DNA from: Warburgia ugandensis
Taxonomy: Eukaryota > Streptophyta > Magnoliopsida > Canellales > Canellaceae
Reading direction: 5' to 3'
DNA length: 64,000 bases
Assembly: GCA_035236585.1 (NCBI GenBank)
Contig: CP141132.1
Coordinates: 53,633,880 to 53,697,879 of the forward strand
Numbering within the stretch: the stretch's first letter is position 1; each line of letters begins with the position of its first letter. Positions 49,751 through 63,000 of this stretch are shown here, one piece after another. The notes under the pieces were generated by a model. It was given only the letters and a program-made list of their open reading frames with translations, made no database searches and was not told the DNA's origin. Made by a program: the position numbers and the translations under genes.

Positions 49751-51709
49751 AGTCGGTAACCTGAACTACCCTTTTGAAACCACGGCATGTAACATACAAA
49801 ATCCAAAGAGCTTGCATGTAAAACATCAGTAATGCCTGTTTTGAATAAATATGCATATTTCTGCATAAAATGTAAGCAATGCCAACCATGGATTTCTTCA
49901 CTAGACTTCAGTATGCAACAATAGAGATATGACTAAATTCAAAAGAGTCGCAATCAATTAGAAATCAATAGATCTAAGTCATCAGATCTGCACAACACGT
50001 CAAATCAATGAGTTCAATATATAATGATCATGAAATGCTTAAAATAGTCCTCTTCTGAGATAAACAATAGCATCATAAAATAATATGCACATGGTCTCAA
50101 GCTGATTGGTCACGAGTACTCGTTTACGACCATCTCAATGTTATATGCATATTAATACAATTGAAATCATAGGGCCCACTATGCTCATGACAAGAACACC
50201 TTTGAATCGTGTGTCTCTGGTATCTGGAGATAGTCCACCATAGCCTCCATGGCGACTATGGATATGTCCCCGAAAGGGTGCCGTGACACCTCCAATGGCC
50301 GTCCCTATTTACCACAGCAGCCAAGGAAGGGACAATGCCATTTTTGGCAATGATACCATCCACGTTTTTGGGTGGTAGAGGCAGGGAGGCCAACCCTGTA
50401 CATCACGACCTCTCAGCATAGGGCGTATTAGGCTCAATAGCCCAAAAAATATATACAGATAAATCCAAATTTCAATCATCAAAATCATGCAATGTATGCA
50501 TTTGTTCTCAAAACATGTGAGCAATGCATAAAATCTACTCACGCTAGTATCGTATTCAATGCCATAAATTGACAACTCATATAAAACATCGCATCCCAAA
50601 AGCATATTCAATACAGTGACAGATGCAAGTGCTTCAAGGACATAAATCATGAAGACAAGTTTGCATATGCGTATAAGAACAACATGTCTCAAAACACATA
50701 CTACATACAATAATAGAAACAGGTAAATCACTTAGAGTTTGGGATGCATTTGAAAAACTGAGTAGCATCAGACTACCTACCTCGATGTCTTCGGGGTGTG
50801 TTTGTCTTCAATTCAAGCTCTAGATCGCCTTTGGGAAATCTTAGGTATTATTTGGAAGAATAAAAGCCCAAGTATTATTTTCTATTCTACAGATCAACGG
50901 CTAGAGCTATATTAGATGTTATAGATCTCTAATTTATGGTTTTCCATGTGAATCTCACTTATAATGGTTTGACCTTGGACTAACAACATCTTAAGGCATC
51001 TAATTGATCAATTTAATGAGCTCCAATCATAGTTGATCTCCTAGAGCCATGAAATCTCTATGATTTTTAGGCTATACTTGCCTTAAATAGTCTCTTGATC
51101 CTAAATGTTATTGTGTAATTAGGTCCCTGTTGTAATTATGAACTCAATGGTCCTTTCGGATCGTCGATCGGAGTTATATAGCCTCCTTAATTGCAATTTT
51201 TGTATCGCATCTTAATGGGTGAACCAGATTTGTTTATTAGAGCCCGCGTGTCACAGTTCCCAGGATGCGTGCATGTCTCGGTCAAATCGAGATTGCGTTT
51301 ATACATGTGTGCATGCCCGAGCGACGCGCTATAGCACACATCCTCGACTGCGTCCTCAGTGCAGCACGGCTCATCTTGACTCCTAGGGCACCCCTTGCAT
51401 CCTGGTCGAGCCAGGCGTCATAGGCACGCATCATGCTCGTGTGCCCCTTGGACATGAGGTCGTTGACGGGTTTCAGCCCATGTGGCTTGTTCCGAAAATC
51501 CAGTGATTTTTTGGTCGGAAAACGAGCCAGACCTAGTTGAAAATCTGGGGAAAAGAAAGGAGTGAGGTGGGGAGAGAATAGTACCTGGAAAACTCTCCTC
51601 ATCAGCCGATCAAAAGCTTCAAATGGATCTGCAAAGCCTAGTTGCCGGATCTATTTTTGGGCATGATTGGAGTGGAGGAATCTTGGTTTGAAAGAGGGGG
51701 AATGGAGGA

Positions 51710-51718
51710 ATTTATAGG
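51710..51718 (-). promoter_or_regulatory. TATA box of element F 5' LTR
   Basis: The sense strand reads CCTATAAAT about 370 bases from the LTR 5' end. This would be the promoter copy used for the element RNA. Confidence 0.6.
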
Positions 51719-52083
51719 AGGGGGATGGCAGTGCCACCATTTTCTGCTATGGCGGTGCTGTGCACCGTCTAGCCTAAGGAAGGGGATGACACAGGGTGTG
51801 TCATTATCAAAATGACCCCCTGTGTTTTTAGACCATTTTCATTTTAAAAGTAAATTCTAAAAATGCCCTTGATCTTCAAATGTCCATAACTTGGTCATAC
51901 GAGCTCCATTTTCAGTGTTCTTTGAGGCATTGGATTCTATTTTGAGTGTAGAATCAAATGGTACTGATTTTTCTTACAAATTCCTTTGGTTTATATTTTT
52001 ATTAATATTAAACATCTAAAACATATATTAATTTTCAAAATAACCTTCTTTTACAAAATATCTTCAAAATTTGAGTCATTACA

Positions 52084-55000
52084 TTTACAAAACCCCCAAA
52101 TCAATTTCAAGATCCAACGGTGCAAGCAATGAAAAATCACAAAACAAGCGACTATCGGGCTATCTTACCATCAAAGGGTATTTATTTCAAATTAGGTTTC
52201 AAATCTATGTTTTTCCTCCAATTAGGTAGGTGGAACCACTTCTTATACTTATTTCATGTTGTTTTATGTAATTTTTATTTTTCTCTACTTAGTTTTAGGT
52301 TAAAATTTATAAAAATAAAGTAAGGACCAGAGCCCTTCAATTCTAGATGAGAGAGGGCTCAGATGAAAAATCTGAGCTGTCTAATCAATCTAGAAGGATC
52401 CAAAACACCTAAGGTAGAAATTTGAAGAATTTTTATTAAGTTTTGAGAACTTAATTGTAAAGGGATTGATTGGACGATCCAAAATGGACCGTCCGATCTC
52501 CCAAATCGGATCGACTCTCGAGATGCATTGCAAAATGCCAAACAGGAACACGCCATGTGGGAGTGTTTCTGCTCACACATGCTACATGCAACGTCGTTCC
52601 GAAGGAACGGCCGCACGATAGCGCTGGCCCAGGGGGAGCACATCACGCATGTGTCCCAGTGACAGGCGCGTGGCGATCACTCCTCCTGATCAATCTGGGC
52701 CATCCTTTTCACTAGGCCTAGATCAAATCCAAATCTAGGAATGACTATGAACTTCATAGTTCAATTGTGAAGTCATATGTACTCCAAATTGAGATAGGAA
52801 AGAAGCTATAGAAAGCTTATAATGTGTATTTTCTTCTAAAACTATAATATTGATAAAAACATTCCAGAAACTTTTTGTTTTCAAGAATTAAGTTTCTAAT
52901 TTTCATGATCTTCAAGATTTGAGATGATTAGATCTTGGGGATCTGATTTACTATTGATATAATGTTGAAATCAAGTGATATCCATGATTTATTTGGACAG
53001 ATCTAAGATAAATTGAGGGATCTACCCTTTATTTGATCAATGAGACCAAGTATGATCAAATCCTTGGGATGGATTGAATGAATGATATTATGATAGAATT
53101 CATTGAGATCCTGGATTGAATATGACCAAAAACAAAGGGATATGATCTTTGACCTCAATGGAGTAAAAGCCCTAAAATTAATTAAAACCCTTGATTAAAA
53201 GGAAAAGACCTAAGATCTAATGGTTGGATCATAAGTAAAAGCTTTAATAATGAGAATTGGGTCAGCTTGAGTTATGCATTGATTTCATTTGATTTATTTC
53301 ATGAATATAGGATCCATGATAGATTATTTTAGTATAACTTTATTTCAAATGTCCATAAAATTATTCATGAATGATGAATTGTAACTTAGGACCATGTTGG
53401 TATGATTTCATGCAATTGTAACTTAGGACCATGTTAGGATTTCATGTTAGAATAGACTGTGGTATGAGATGGTACCTTAGGTCCATTATAGTTTAATTTG
53501 AGTTTATTAGGTAAAGTACATTAGTTAGAAATCATGCTACTGTAATCTTAAGTACCTTATACCATTATCATTAGGTTTTTCAACTATTTAGTTTTATGCT
53601 TTAAAGTTATAATTCATTTATGGTTAAATTTTATTAGTAGATTTAATTGTTAAAGTAGTTATGAGATAAAAGAGCATAAAACATAAAAAATGGAATCTAA
53701 TGAGAAAGTAGAGTTTCGTGACACATATAAGAGTGAATTATTTGACTTGAACTTAATTAGTAAGGGCTATAATTAGTAGGACAATATAAGGATTATCAAA
53801 TCCTTAGCCCAAACTAGGAGAATAATAAACCTAATGAATGGCATTTTAAATGTTCATGGACTTAATTAAAATCAATTAGAAAGAGTATTTAGGGTTAACA
53901 TGCTCATAGGAGCCTTATGAAAGGTTGAGCTAAGGTCACTCTAGTGAATGTTGTACATGGTGGTTAAGGGGGTTTTCTAATAGAGCCTCACTCTTCCCCT
54001 ACTTCCGTTGACATTTGTGAGGCCTAAACGCCTCCTTACATGAGGATTGAAGTAACCACTTTGTGTTCACCCATTCAGCTAGTAAGCCTTACCCAATTGG
54101 AAATAAGAGCAGCAGTTTAGACTTAGGTTGAAATAAGTTATCTTCAACCAGTAAAACATTAACTGGCTAGATAATAATAATAAGAGCATAAAAGGTTAGT
54201 AAATTATCTAACCCATATAAAAATTGTAAGTAAGATAAGGATGATCAAACAAGATCCATTGGATCTTGAATGATCAAGAACAATAAAAAGAAATAAATAC
54301 TTCTTGATGATATATATATTGCTTGCAACTTAGATCAAATAGAAGATCTGACCCCTTGATCAATTTTGATTCAAGGAAGAGAACCAAGATCATCCTCCTT
54401 AAGGATGATCAAACAACTAAACTTAGATCAAATAAGAACTAGATGATAAAAGATCTAAGCCCTTGATCTTTATCAACAAGTATAAATTGTTGATCAAAGT
54501 ATCTATGAAAGATCAAGATCAAATAAAGGAATACACAAAGACTTAGAATAGAAAATACTTATATCTGAGAGATTAGAAGATCATTCTAACCATCAAATCT
54601 ATTGATCAATAAGATAAACACTATCTGAGGAAGATAGATCATGATAGGACACAAGATCTGGATCCTTTATATCAAAGGACAAGATTCGACAAAGAATATA
54701 GATATGATAAAAAATATAGGATTATTCAGATTGTATATATATTGACAGTATGTATGGATTTATAGATTACATACATCAGTCAGGGTCAAGGAAGATCTGA
54801 AGAGATGGATCACTACTTGAATGTAGGAGGATTTTATGAATGCAACTACATGAGAAGTACATCTTGTATACATGATCTTATGTCTAAAATTTTTGACAAG
54901 TATAATGTAAATACTTGTATTAAACTCATTAAAAACCCTTTTGATCTAACCAAAACACATATGAAATGGTTTAGTTAGAATTGAGGAAAACCCTAAGTGA

Positions 55001-56203
55001 ATAGGAAACTAGAAAGTATTCTAGCCCTAAGTAAACAAACAAATTGTCTAATACATATGAGAATTACTTTACATACAAGCATGAAGGCTTGTGGTTTTGT
55101 TTTAAATAGGCATAGGCTTGGGGATGCTATGCTAGGAGAGTTAGTAGGGTTTGGCCACCCGCTCTCTGAAACTTGTTATTCTATGAATACTAAGCTTAAA
55201 TGAGGCTAAAAGTTGGGTGGGGCAATTATGGGAAGGCCTCCACTATGATAGCCATGGTCCTCCCTATATGAACATGGATATTGTGATTTTCACGAAGGAT
55301 GGTATAGGTGGATTATTGAGTAGTTATCCAGGTGCACTAGTTGGATTTTGAATGCATGCATAGTAGTCCTTTGAGTATTTTTGCATTATGATGCATGGCA
55401 AAGTGAAATGCCTTATGATATGGTATCATGAGATGCCGGGTAATCGTGGATTACCGATACTACCCCAATGAGGGAGTATTTCTAATAGAGTCTGGATGAT
55501 TTATCAACTCAACATATGCTGGATATGATTATGTTTTAACATAATAACTATTTTTCACGGTTTTGATCATATGTATATATTTATACACAGTATATCGTAT
55601 GAATGTGTAAGGATGTACATATATGACAAAGTAAAGAGATTGATTCATGAGTATGTTATGAACTGTGGGATTATGAAGTATTAGGATTATACTATCAAAT
55701 TATTATGCTTCTTGAATCCTCTACCAAGCATAGCTTGCTGAGATATTGTAAATGTTTCAATGTTTACAATATCTCAGAAACAGAGAAGGAGAATTAGGAG
55801 CTCAAGAATTAGGAAGATTTGGAAGAATAATCAATTAGGGTATATCCCTTGAAGACATGTATTTTTATTTGAGAGCATTGTATTGTATTAAGAGTTTTAA
55901 TGTATGGTGAGGTTTGAAATTTGGATTATGTAACTTGGACAAGTATTGTATAGATACCCAAGCTATATTGTGAACCACTGGATGGATTTTGGAATTTAAT
56001 AAAAGTATATTCCTTCAATGGAATTTTATTTTGTATAAAAATTCTACTTCTGTTATGTATGAAGTGATGACTTGGGTTTTTCAAAACAAGTTTTAAAGAA
56101 AAGAATTTTTGCTGCTTTGTTTTGCAAAAAAATTCTACTACTAAGGGCCCTGCTTTTGAAAATGCATTACAAAATGTGTTACAAAAACCTAGGGGTCATC
56201 ACA
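52084..56203 (+). mobile_element. Solo LTR G, second part
   Basis: After the TTTAC duplication the A-family LTR continues ('acaaaacccccaaatcaatttcaagatccaa...') to GTCATCACA at 56203. It aligns in reverse with 12741-16960 of element A. Island, (ATT)n-type block, shared module (55130-55360) and hairpin are all present. Confidence 0.9.
55740..55775 (+). promoter_or_regulatory. Conserved LTR hairpin (G)
   Basis: Perfect 13-bp arms GAGATATTGTAAA and TTTACAATATCTC, preceded by TAGCTTGCT, 428 bases from the LTR 3' end. Confidence 0.7.
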
Positions 56204-56879
56204 TATCCTATGGTTGACACCATACTTTTTCATTAAATTCTCAAACCCTTTACTGCAAAAGTGTTTCCCCTCATCACTGATTATGGCACATGGGGTGCCA
56301 ATCCTTGCAAAAATATTTTCCTTTAAAGATTTTACCAATACTCTATGGTCATTGGTTTTATAGGGTAAAGCCTCCACTTACTTGGACACATAGTCCACTG
56401 CCACTAGAATGTATAAATTCCCAAAAGAATTAGGAAAGGATCCCATGAAATATATTGCCCAAACATCAAATGGCTCTACAACAAGGATTGGGTTTAAGGG
56501 TATCATGTATGTCCTCCCTAGACTTTCTCAACTTTAGCACCTCACACATGTTGTGTAATAAGCAAGTGAATCTTTAAAAATGGTGGGCCAATAAAAACCA
56601 CAATGTAAAACTTTTGTCACTATCTTTCTAAAGCTAAAATGGCCCCCACATGCATGATCATGATAGAAGCATATGATCTTACTATGCCCACTATTTCATA
56701 CACATCTCTTATCACTTGATTAGAACAATACTTAAATAAGTAAGGATCATCCCAAGTAAAGTATTTAACCTCCATCAAAAATATCTTCCTATCTTATTTG
56801 GTCAAATGATTGGGAATTTGTCCTGTAACAAGGGAATTCACTATGTCTCCACACCAAAGTAACTGGAAATGTGCACTAA
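56204..56879 (-). pseudogene. Athila-like integrase, N-terminal half
   Basis: Read leftwards, a zinc-binding linker region gives WDDPYLFKYCSNQVIR and an IVNSLVTGQIPNHLTK phrase. Across several frame breaks the core follows, with AIISDEGKHF as the second catalytic D motif and ENLMKKYGVNH. The reading then meets the TATCC duplication and continues at 36722 with ATPYHPQSNG. The insertion therefore lies between the second D and the E of the core. Many stops show the gene was old. Confidence 0.85.
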
Positions 56880-57355
56880 CTATTTGTCTGAGAAGGATTC
56901 AACTATAGGCACATTATCGCTAGTATGATCCACGACTAATCTGGATAAGAGATCTGTTATGATATATTTAGAACCTTTCCTATAAAAAGTAGCTTCCTTT
57001 GTTAGTAAATTACAAAGGGGCTTGCCAATTTTGCTGAAGTCCCTGATGAATCTTCTATAGAAGCAACATGTCCTAGAAAAGAGCAAATTTCTTTCACCAT
57101 CCTTGGTGGAGGAAGGATAGCTATTAAGTTCACCTTAGCCTTATCTACCTCTATCCTATTGTGTGATATAATGGGGCCTAAAACTATACCACTTTGAACC
57201 ACAAAATGACACTTTTTCCATTTCAATATTTATCATAACTAACTTCAAATGGTGTAAGCAGTCATCAAAAGAAGACCCAAATACCAAGAAGTCATCCATG
57301 AACAACTTGACACACCTTTCTACCATATTAAAAGAGATGCTCAACATATGCTGTC
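56880..57355 (-). pseudogene. Athila-like reverse transcriptase with RNase H deleted
   Basis: From right to left come VKLFMDDFLVFGSSFDDCLH (MDD catalytic box), then KCHFVVQSGIVLG, RIEVDKAKVNLIAILPPP and, after a frame change, FYRRFIRDFSKIGKPLCNLL. Immediately after, the reading jumps to KYIITDLLSRL, the normal end of RNase H, so nearly all of RNase H is deleted. The RT fingers, protease and gag are missing to the right, where sequence turns into LTR3. It is non-functional. Confidence 0.85.
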
Positions 57356-59098
57356 ACTTCTAAGTTAAAACTTGCAAGCATGTGAATCAATTGTAGTAAT
57401 TCATGTGAGGAGGTTGATTTCATGAGGAATCAAATGGTTGTGTTATTAATGGTCCTTACTTAAATTATCTAACCTAGCTAAATCAAGGAAGTCTTTCTTA
57501 AGCTAAAAATGGAAAATTAACACATGAAATATGGAATTATGCCAAAATCAAAACATGCTAAACTTAATAACTTTTCTAAAACACACTTTCTAAAAATAAC
57601 TTTCCTATATGAAAACTTTCAAAATTTATAACTTTCCTAATTTGAAAACTTCGTAAAAATGAGTTTAGTAATTTTCCTAAATCATGCAATTCTAAGCAAA
57701 CTAAGTAACAAATTCATTACTCTCCTAAATTAAACTTTCTAAACATGAAAACCAAAAAATAATTAAGGCACAAACTAGTTAAACTATGTAATCTAAATTA
57801 CACTACAACCAAGCAAGAAAGCTATTGAAAGCACTCACTAATCAATCGAAGAAAAGAGAACTACCTGATTATCATGCATGTGACCATGGAATGATATGCA
57901 TGACTTGTTGCATAGGAATGTATTTAATTAAGTACTTTGAAAATCTAGAACATGAAATCTAACTCAATCATTGACTAAGAAATCTAATAATCTAATTGGG
58001 TCCTTGAAAAATCAAGTGGACATGAAGTGTATGGTGCTGGAAATTACCATAAATTTGAGCAGCGTCCTATTTGAATCATTAAATGAATGGAACATGTAAA
58101 ACATGAAATTAATAAATTCTAATGCAAGCAAAAATTCAATAGTGAAGATCATTAATTGTTGTAGATAAGTATGAATTGAAAACTACAATTAACTTCATTG
58201 AATCACATCAAGAATTCATCAACATAATGCCTCAATACATGTAATCCAAATCTGAAAATTATGTCCTACTGTAATGAAAGCTACTTGATCTTCATCAACC
58301 CAAAACTACAAGCTAAACCTTCTTCAATATATCAACATCAATCATGAATAAGCTTGTATTGAAATGAAGGAAAAATTTCAAGGAAAAAGAAGGCAAACTT
58401 TAAGAACACTGAGGAAAGCAAGAAGGGATTGCAATGAAACTAAAGCAAGAAGGAAACTAAAAGTAGGTAGTAAAAAAACAAAGAAAAGGATGGATTTAAG
58501 GTGGCTTTCTCTCGGTTAGAACTTTAAGCAAAAATCAACCTTGGATCTAGACTAAACAAGCTAGAGGAACTAATGGAATGGAAAAGCATTAAACTAAGAA
58601 ACAATGTAAGTTAAGAACAACAAAGAGAAAAGATCAAAAGGAACCAAGTAACCTTTCAAAGAAGAACTAAAGGAACCAAGGGCTTGGAATCAAGCATGGA
58701 ACACTGGGAAGAATAGTAGCCATCCTAGGAGAAAATTCTCAAATGCTAGAAGGTAAGGGAAGGGAGAAGGAAAAGGATGCCTACTCCCATTGGAGTAGGA
58801 TCCTTTTTCTAGCTCCAAAAAATGTTCTTATTGAATCCCTTTTTTTCTCTTTTATATTTTGTTTCCTATGTTTTCTATGGTAGCTAAAGTGAAGGTAGGG
58901 TGGGAATGAAAAATATAGGGAATTGGATGGCTGGGATTAGATATAGAGGGAAGCCTAGGTTTTTTAGCAAAGTGGAAACATGGTAGCCAATGCTAGGATG
59001 CATGAAAGTGGAAGATGCCACTTTTCTAGGAGGAGGCATCTTCCCCCCTCCAAAATCATGGATAACCTTGAAAATAGCATGTTGGTTGGTTGGATAAG

Positions 59099-59202
<104 letters not shown>

Positions 59203-60008
59203 TTGGAAAAGATAAGAAAAGAGGTGAGGTGGGGAAAAGTGATTGGCTAGGTAGTTTCCTAGGAAGTAGAGATTGGTTGGATGGTTGGAATGAGAGTTTA
59301 GAAAGGTGTGGAAGTATTAGAAAGATAGGACACTTGAATAGAAAGCGAAATTCGTAGTGATATTTAGTGGTGAGGTGGAAAGTGAGAAAACAGTGCGAGG
59401 AACATGGAAAAACACTTAAATTGAAGAGGTGTCTTCCTCTTGATCCACATGGTAACTTATCCTAATGGATATCCAAACATTATCTCCAAAATATCCCCAT
59501 AAATTCCAAGGGTAATATTTTGGATTCTTCTTCGATCATGACCTTCCATATAGCTTGGCTTATATGATTTTGATGGCTCACTTTGAGAGCTCCATTGGCA
59601 TGGCTATGGCTTAGATGGCTTTCACGGCTTAGCTTAATGGCTCAAATCCTTGGCTTTGGTGGTTGGTTTGGCTTCTTAGCTTGCCCTCTTGTGTAATGCT
59701 TGAATATGTATAAGTAGCTTAAGTGAAACCCATGCAAAGGTGGTGGACTTTGTATAGCTTGTCAATGGACCCACTTTGGTCACCTTTGGCTCTTCTAATT
59801 GCATCCATTGCTTATCCTAAAGATGATCTTGACCTTTAATCTCACTTTGAATTGATTATTGTTAGGCGTTGCCTACATCTTTTCATCTTGATTTTCAAAT
59901 TTCTTCTTGATCAATCTCAGTTGTAGGATCACCATTTCACTTCCAAAAAAAGTCAAAAACTCTGGTTGAATCCTAAAAATATATATGATTAATTGCATAC
60001 TTGCCTAG

Positions 60009-60013
60009 GATTA
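60009..60013. repeat. Target-site duplication of solo LTR E, left copy
   Basis: GATTA here against TATTA at 63908-63912. Uninterrupted LTR1 reads ttggattagcatc at about 30432, giving GATTA as the original site. Confidence 0.8.
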
Positions 60014-63000
60014 TGCGACACCCAAGGTTTTTCTAAAACCATTTTCCATATATGAAAATAATAATAATAAAATTTAGTAAAATAGTCAGGATCCCTGAAA
60101 GAGGAAAAAAACTAATATTTAATAGTTATGATAGTCATTTTAAAGGAAATTCCAAAAGAAAATCCTAAGGGTCATCCAATCCATAATTACAAATAAAACC
60201 AATATGATACCATACATAGCATGCTCAAAGCCCAAGGTTCCATCCATCCAACACCACATCCCACTCTATTATGTGAATCTATCTACATAATACAAATAAG
60301 AGTTGGGTCCATCCCTGTCCTCATACTACAAATACATTTATATAGCCCAAAAAGCAGTTCAATGACAAGTAAATGGAAGCATACATCTCATAAGTCTCTG
60401 GTGTAGTAGATAGTCCTTATGGTCCTCTCTCTACTACTGCTCCACCTCCTTGCCCTTAGCACTATCACACTCCAAATATGAGGCATTGCTAACCAAAGCA
60501 ATGCCTCAGTAAGCTATTACATGTGTAGGTGACCACATTTAATATGGAATCAAATGTAATGGCATGGTGTAAAAGTGTTGAAGTCATGATAGATCTCATG
60601 GAGTAAAACCTTTATATAGTACATCAAATCAGTAGGCATCAAGAATTAAATAGAGCATGAAAGATCATGAGTTTGAATAAAACAATGGTAGTCAAAACAT
60701 GATTTATGCCTGAACATAAATATATCATATCCAATCACCATGACATGCAAGGCATAAGTAATGCATGCTTATGCATCTATCAAACTCAAGTGAAATTAGT
60801 TTAGTCATATAAAATTATGAATGAATGTCATAATAAATAGGGCACTCATACACATTCATGCCCCAAAAGTGTCCCACTACATTGATATCAACAGCAATGA
60901 GTACTCATTCCAAAACCCTAGGTCCATCACCTATAGCTAGCAAACTAGGTAGCTCATTCAGCCCATAGATCCACCCACATAGGCTTCACCCTAAGGGTGC
61001 ATCATCATGCTGTGGGTGCATCAGGATCTAAACATCCCAATATATATACACTACATGAGCATACAGAATAAGAGTATGGGCTACTATGCTACTGTGGCAA
61101 CTTCTCTAGGGTATCAACCATTATTGTTCACCATCGACACCAAAATAGGAGACTACTATCCACCATGCATCGGGGATGGTTGGGCATGCATGGGTGGCCT
61201 GTCCATGATTACCATAAACCACATGGAGTTTTCCCACACATCAGGGCTGGTGTCTATCATCTATAATTTCAAAGGACGGGTGGCCAACCCTAATACCCTC
61301 CTAGCATAGCACCCACTGGGTAGAAACACCCGTCATAAAATGGCAACAACATGAGATAAATCATAGAAATTTCCATGTGTAGACAATCCCAAGAAGATCA
61401 AGTCAATAGAAATGCTAATACACCATTAGTCATACATTAAAACAAGGTATAAATCATGTGGAGCAAGATGTCATAACATCAATCATGTATGATGATGGTA
61501 GTCTCATGAAAACATGATAGGACATGAATCCATGCTTCAAAGTTCCCAAGTAAATATTTCATTATCCACGAAATCAGGAAATTATGAAATGTAATCACCT
61601 ATCGCAATGCGCAATCTCTTAATCAAGGGCGTACTACCTCAACTCGTGCACTCTGAAGTACCCGTCAGACCATAATACCACACTATGCCATTTATTACTC
61701 TAATTGTGTCTTCATTATTCATCTTAATCTTCATCTATTATGTTTCGTGTTCCTCAATCCCTAAGAGTAGGTTAATCCACGTGATGATCCCTTTGATATG
61801 ATAGTTTATCTTAGATTAACGATCTAGATCATCTAATTTACACTCTATTAAGCTAATCCATGTCTAGATCATCTGTTAGCTTTGATCATCAATCTAAACT
61901 ATGATTAGTGAAATTGGCGTCCCTTGATAATTACGGGACTAATCCTTCCCATCCAGTTAAGTTTAAAGATGATCCAACCGTTAGATCATTTTTTATTGCT
62001 TAGATCTACCTTTAGATCATAAATTCTAGTCTTACCCAACACAATTAGTTCAATCTAGGTGCATGTCCATGATTATATGTCAATCTAATGGTCAGATCAT
62101 TCTCTGATCATCAATCCTAAGATTCATGACCAGATCGACCGTTAAGATCACTTTTCCTGATGGATACTTAAAATATGTCCATCAATTTCACTAAATCATC
62201 TCCTAATTGATGTATTCATTCAATTTCTAAGGCCTAATCATCAATTGATTGGATGATCTAGGTTATTGGATAAGATTTTGTGATTTAATCTAATTAAAAG
62301 TGGTCAATTCAAGGTTTTGATGTTAAATCTAGGTCAGTGTTGTCTAGACAAATACAACAGATGTCTCGGATCATGATTTGGACCTTTGTAGCCCTCACAA
62401 TTGTCAAATCAAGTTTTAGAACTATTTTAATGACCCAGATTAATTCTAGGTCAGAATTTAAATAAAAATCGACTTCATGGGGACTCTCCATGCATGTGAC
62501 AAGCGCATAAAATACACATGTGTGCGTCTCCATCACCAAGATGCGTGCAGTGCATTCTAGTCATAAGAATGCGCCAGCGTCCCATCGTAGCTGGGAATGA
62601 CATACGTGTCGTCCACACGTGCATGATCGTGCCTATCACACTTGTCACCAATGTGCATCTTGGATAGATTGCCCATTGGGGATGATGTGCCTAATTTGTC
62701 CGTTCTTTTCAGCTTGATCTATGGTTCAGATCTTGCTAATTTTCCTTTGTTTTGTTTCTTCACCTTGAGGTTTTGGGGTCTAGGAACACCATGAATGGCT
62801 CAGATCATCTATCTAGGAACTCCATTGGCCTGGAATCAGCCAAAATAATGAGCTCTAGATCACTAGAGGTTGCCAAAAATTCTTATCGTCACTAGTGAAG
62901 ATGACTGAATTCTAGTCATTGCTGGCAACACATATAGTGGTGAAACCTCACAAATCTTATGCCATTTTGTTTAGAATTTCAAGAATTTGAGTTTTATGAT

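Larger units (their letters stand above)
37525..52083 (-). mobile_element. Element F: nearly complete Tekay/Del-like chromovirus with two LTRs
   Basis: In sense order it has 5' LTR 52083-49339, primer site, gag, protease, RT-RNase H, integrase, chromodomain-like tail, polypurine tract, and 3' LTR 44803-37525 split by A2. The perfect TTTAC duplications lie at 37520-37524 and 52084-52088. Without A2 the element is about 10.0 kb. A rough eye count over the first 360 bases from the LTR 3' ends gives about 18 differences, so it inserted clearly later than B. It is disabled by stops and two frame changes. Clade assignment rests on domain order, the tRNA-Met primer and the tail. Confidence 0.92.
49339..52083 (-). 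mobile_element. Element F 5' LTR (2745 bp), uninterrupted
   Basis: The plus strand runs TGTGACGACACGG to gagtcattaca. It serves as the reference for the split 3' LTR (2720 bp without A2). It contains a hairpin at 49733-49750, the shared module around 50100-50430, a GC-rich island around 51220-51460 and a TATA box at 51710. Confidence 0.92.
36723..56203 (+). mobile_element. Solo LTR G of the A family, split by element F
   Basis: The parts are 36723-37524 and 52089-56203, about 4.92 kb together. It begins TGTAATAACCCC, ends GTCATCACA, and carries a perfect TATCC duplication. It is the A-family LTR in plus orientation: the TATA box at 37288, GC-rich island at 52470-52730, (ATT)n block near 54170 and hairpin at 55740 are in the same order as in element A. 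No interior sequence of its own remains. Confidence 0.9.

Noticed and set aside
50309..50731. 140-codon minus-strand open stretch
   Set aside because: It lies inside the F 5' LTR. The 3' LTR copy (38443-38920) is broken into two frames. Composition is Leu/Cys/Tyr-rich without a domain, so it is a chance opening, although its length is worth noting.
61007..61309. 100-codon plus-strand open stretch
   Set aside because: It lies in solo LTR E within the module shared with B, A and F LTRs, where the corresponding readings are broken. It is antisense to the LTR.
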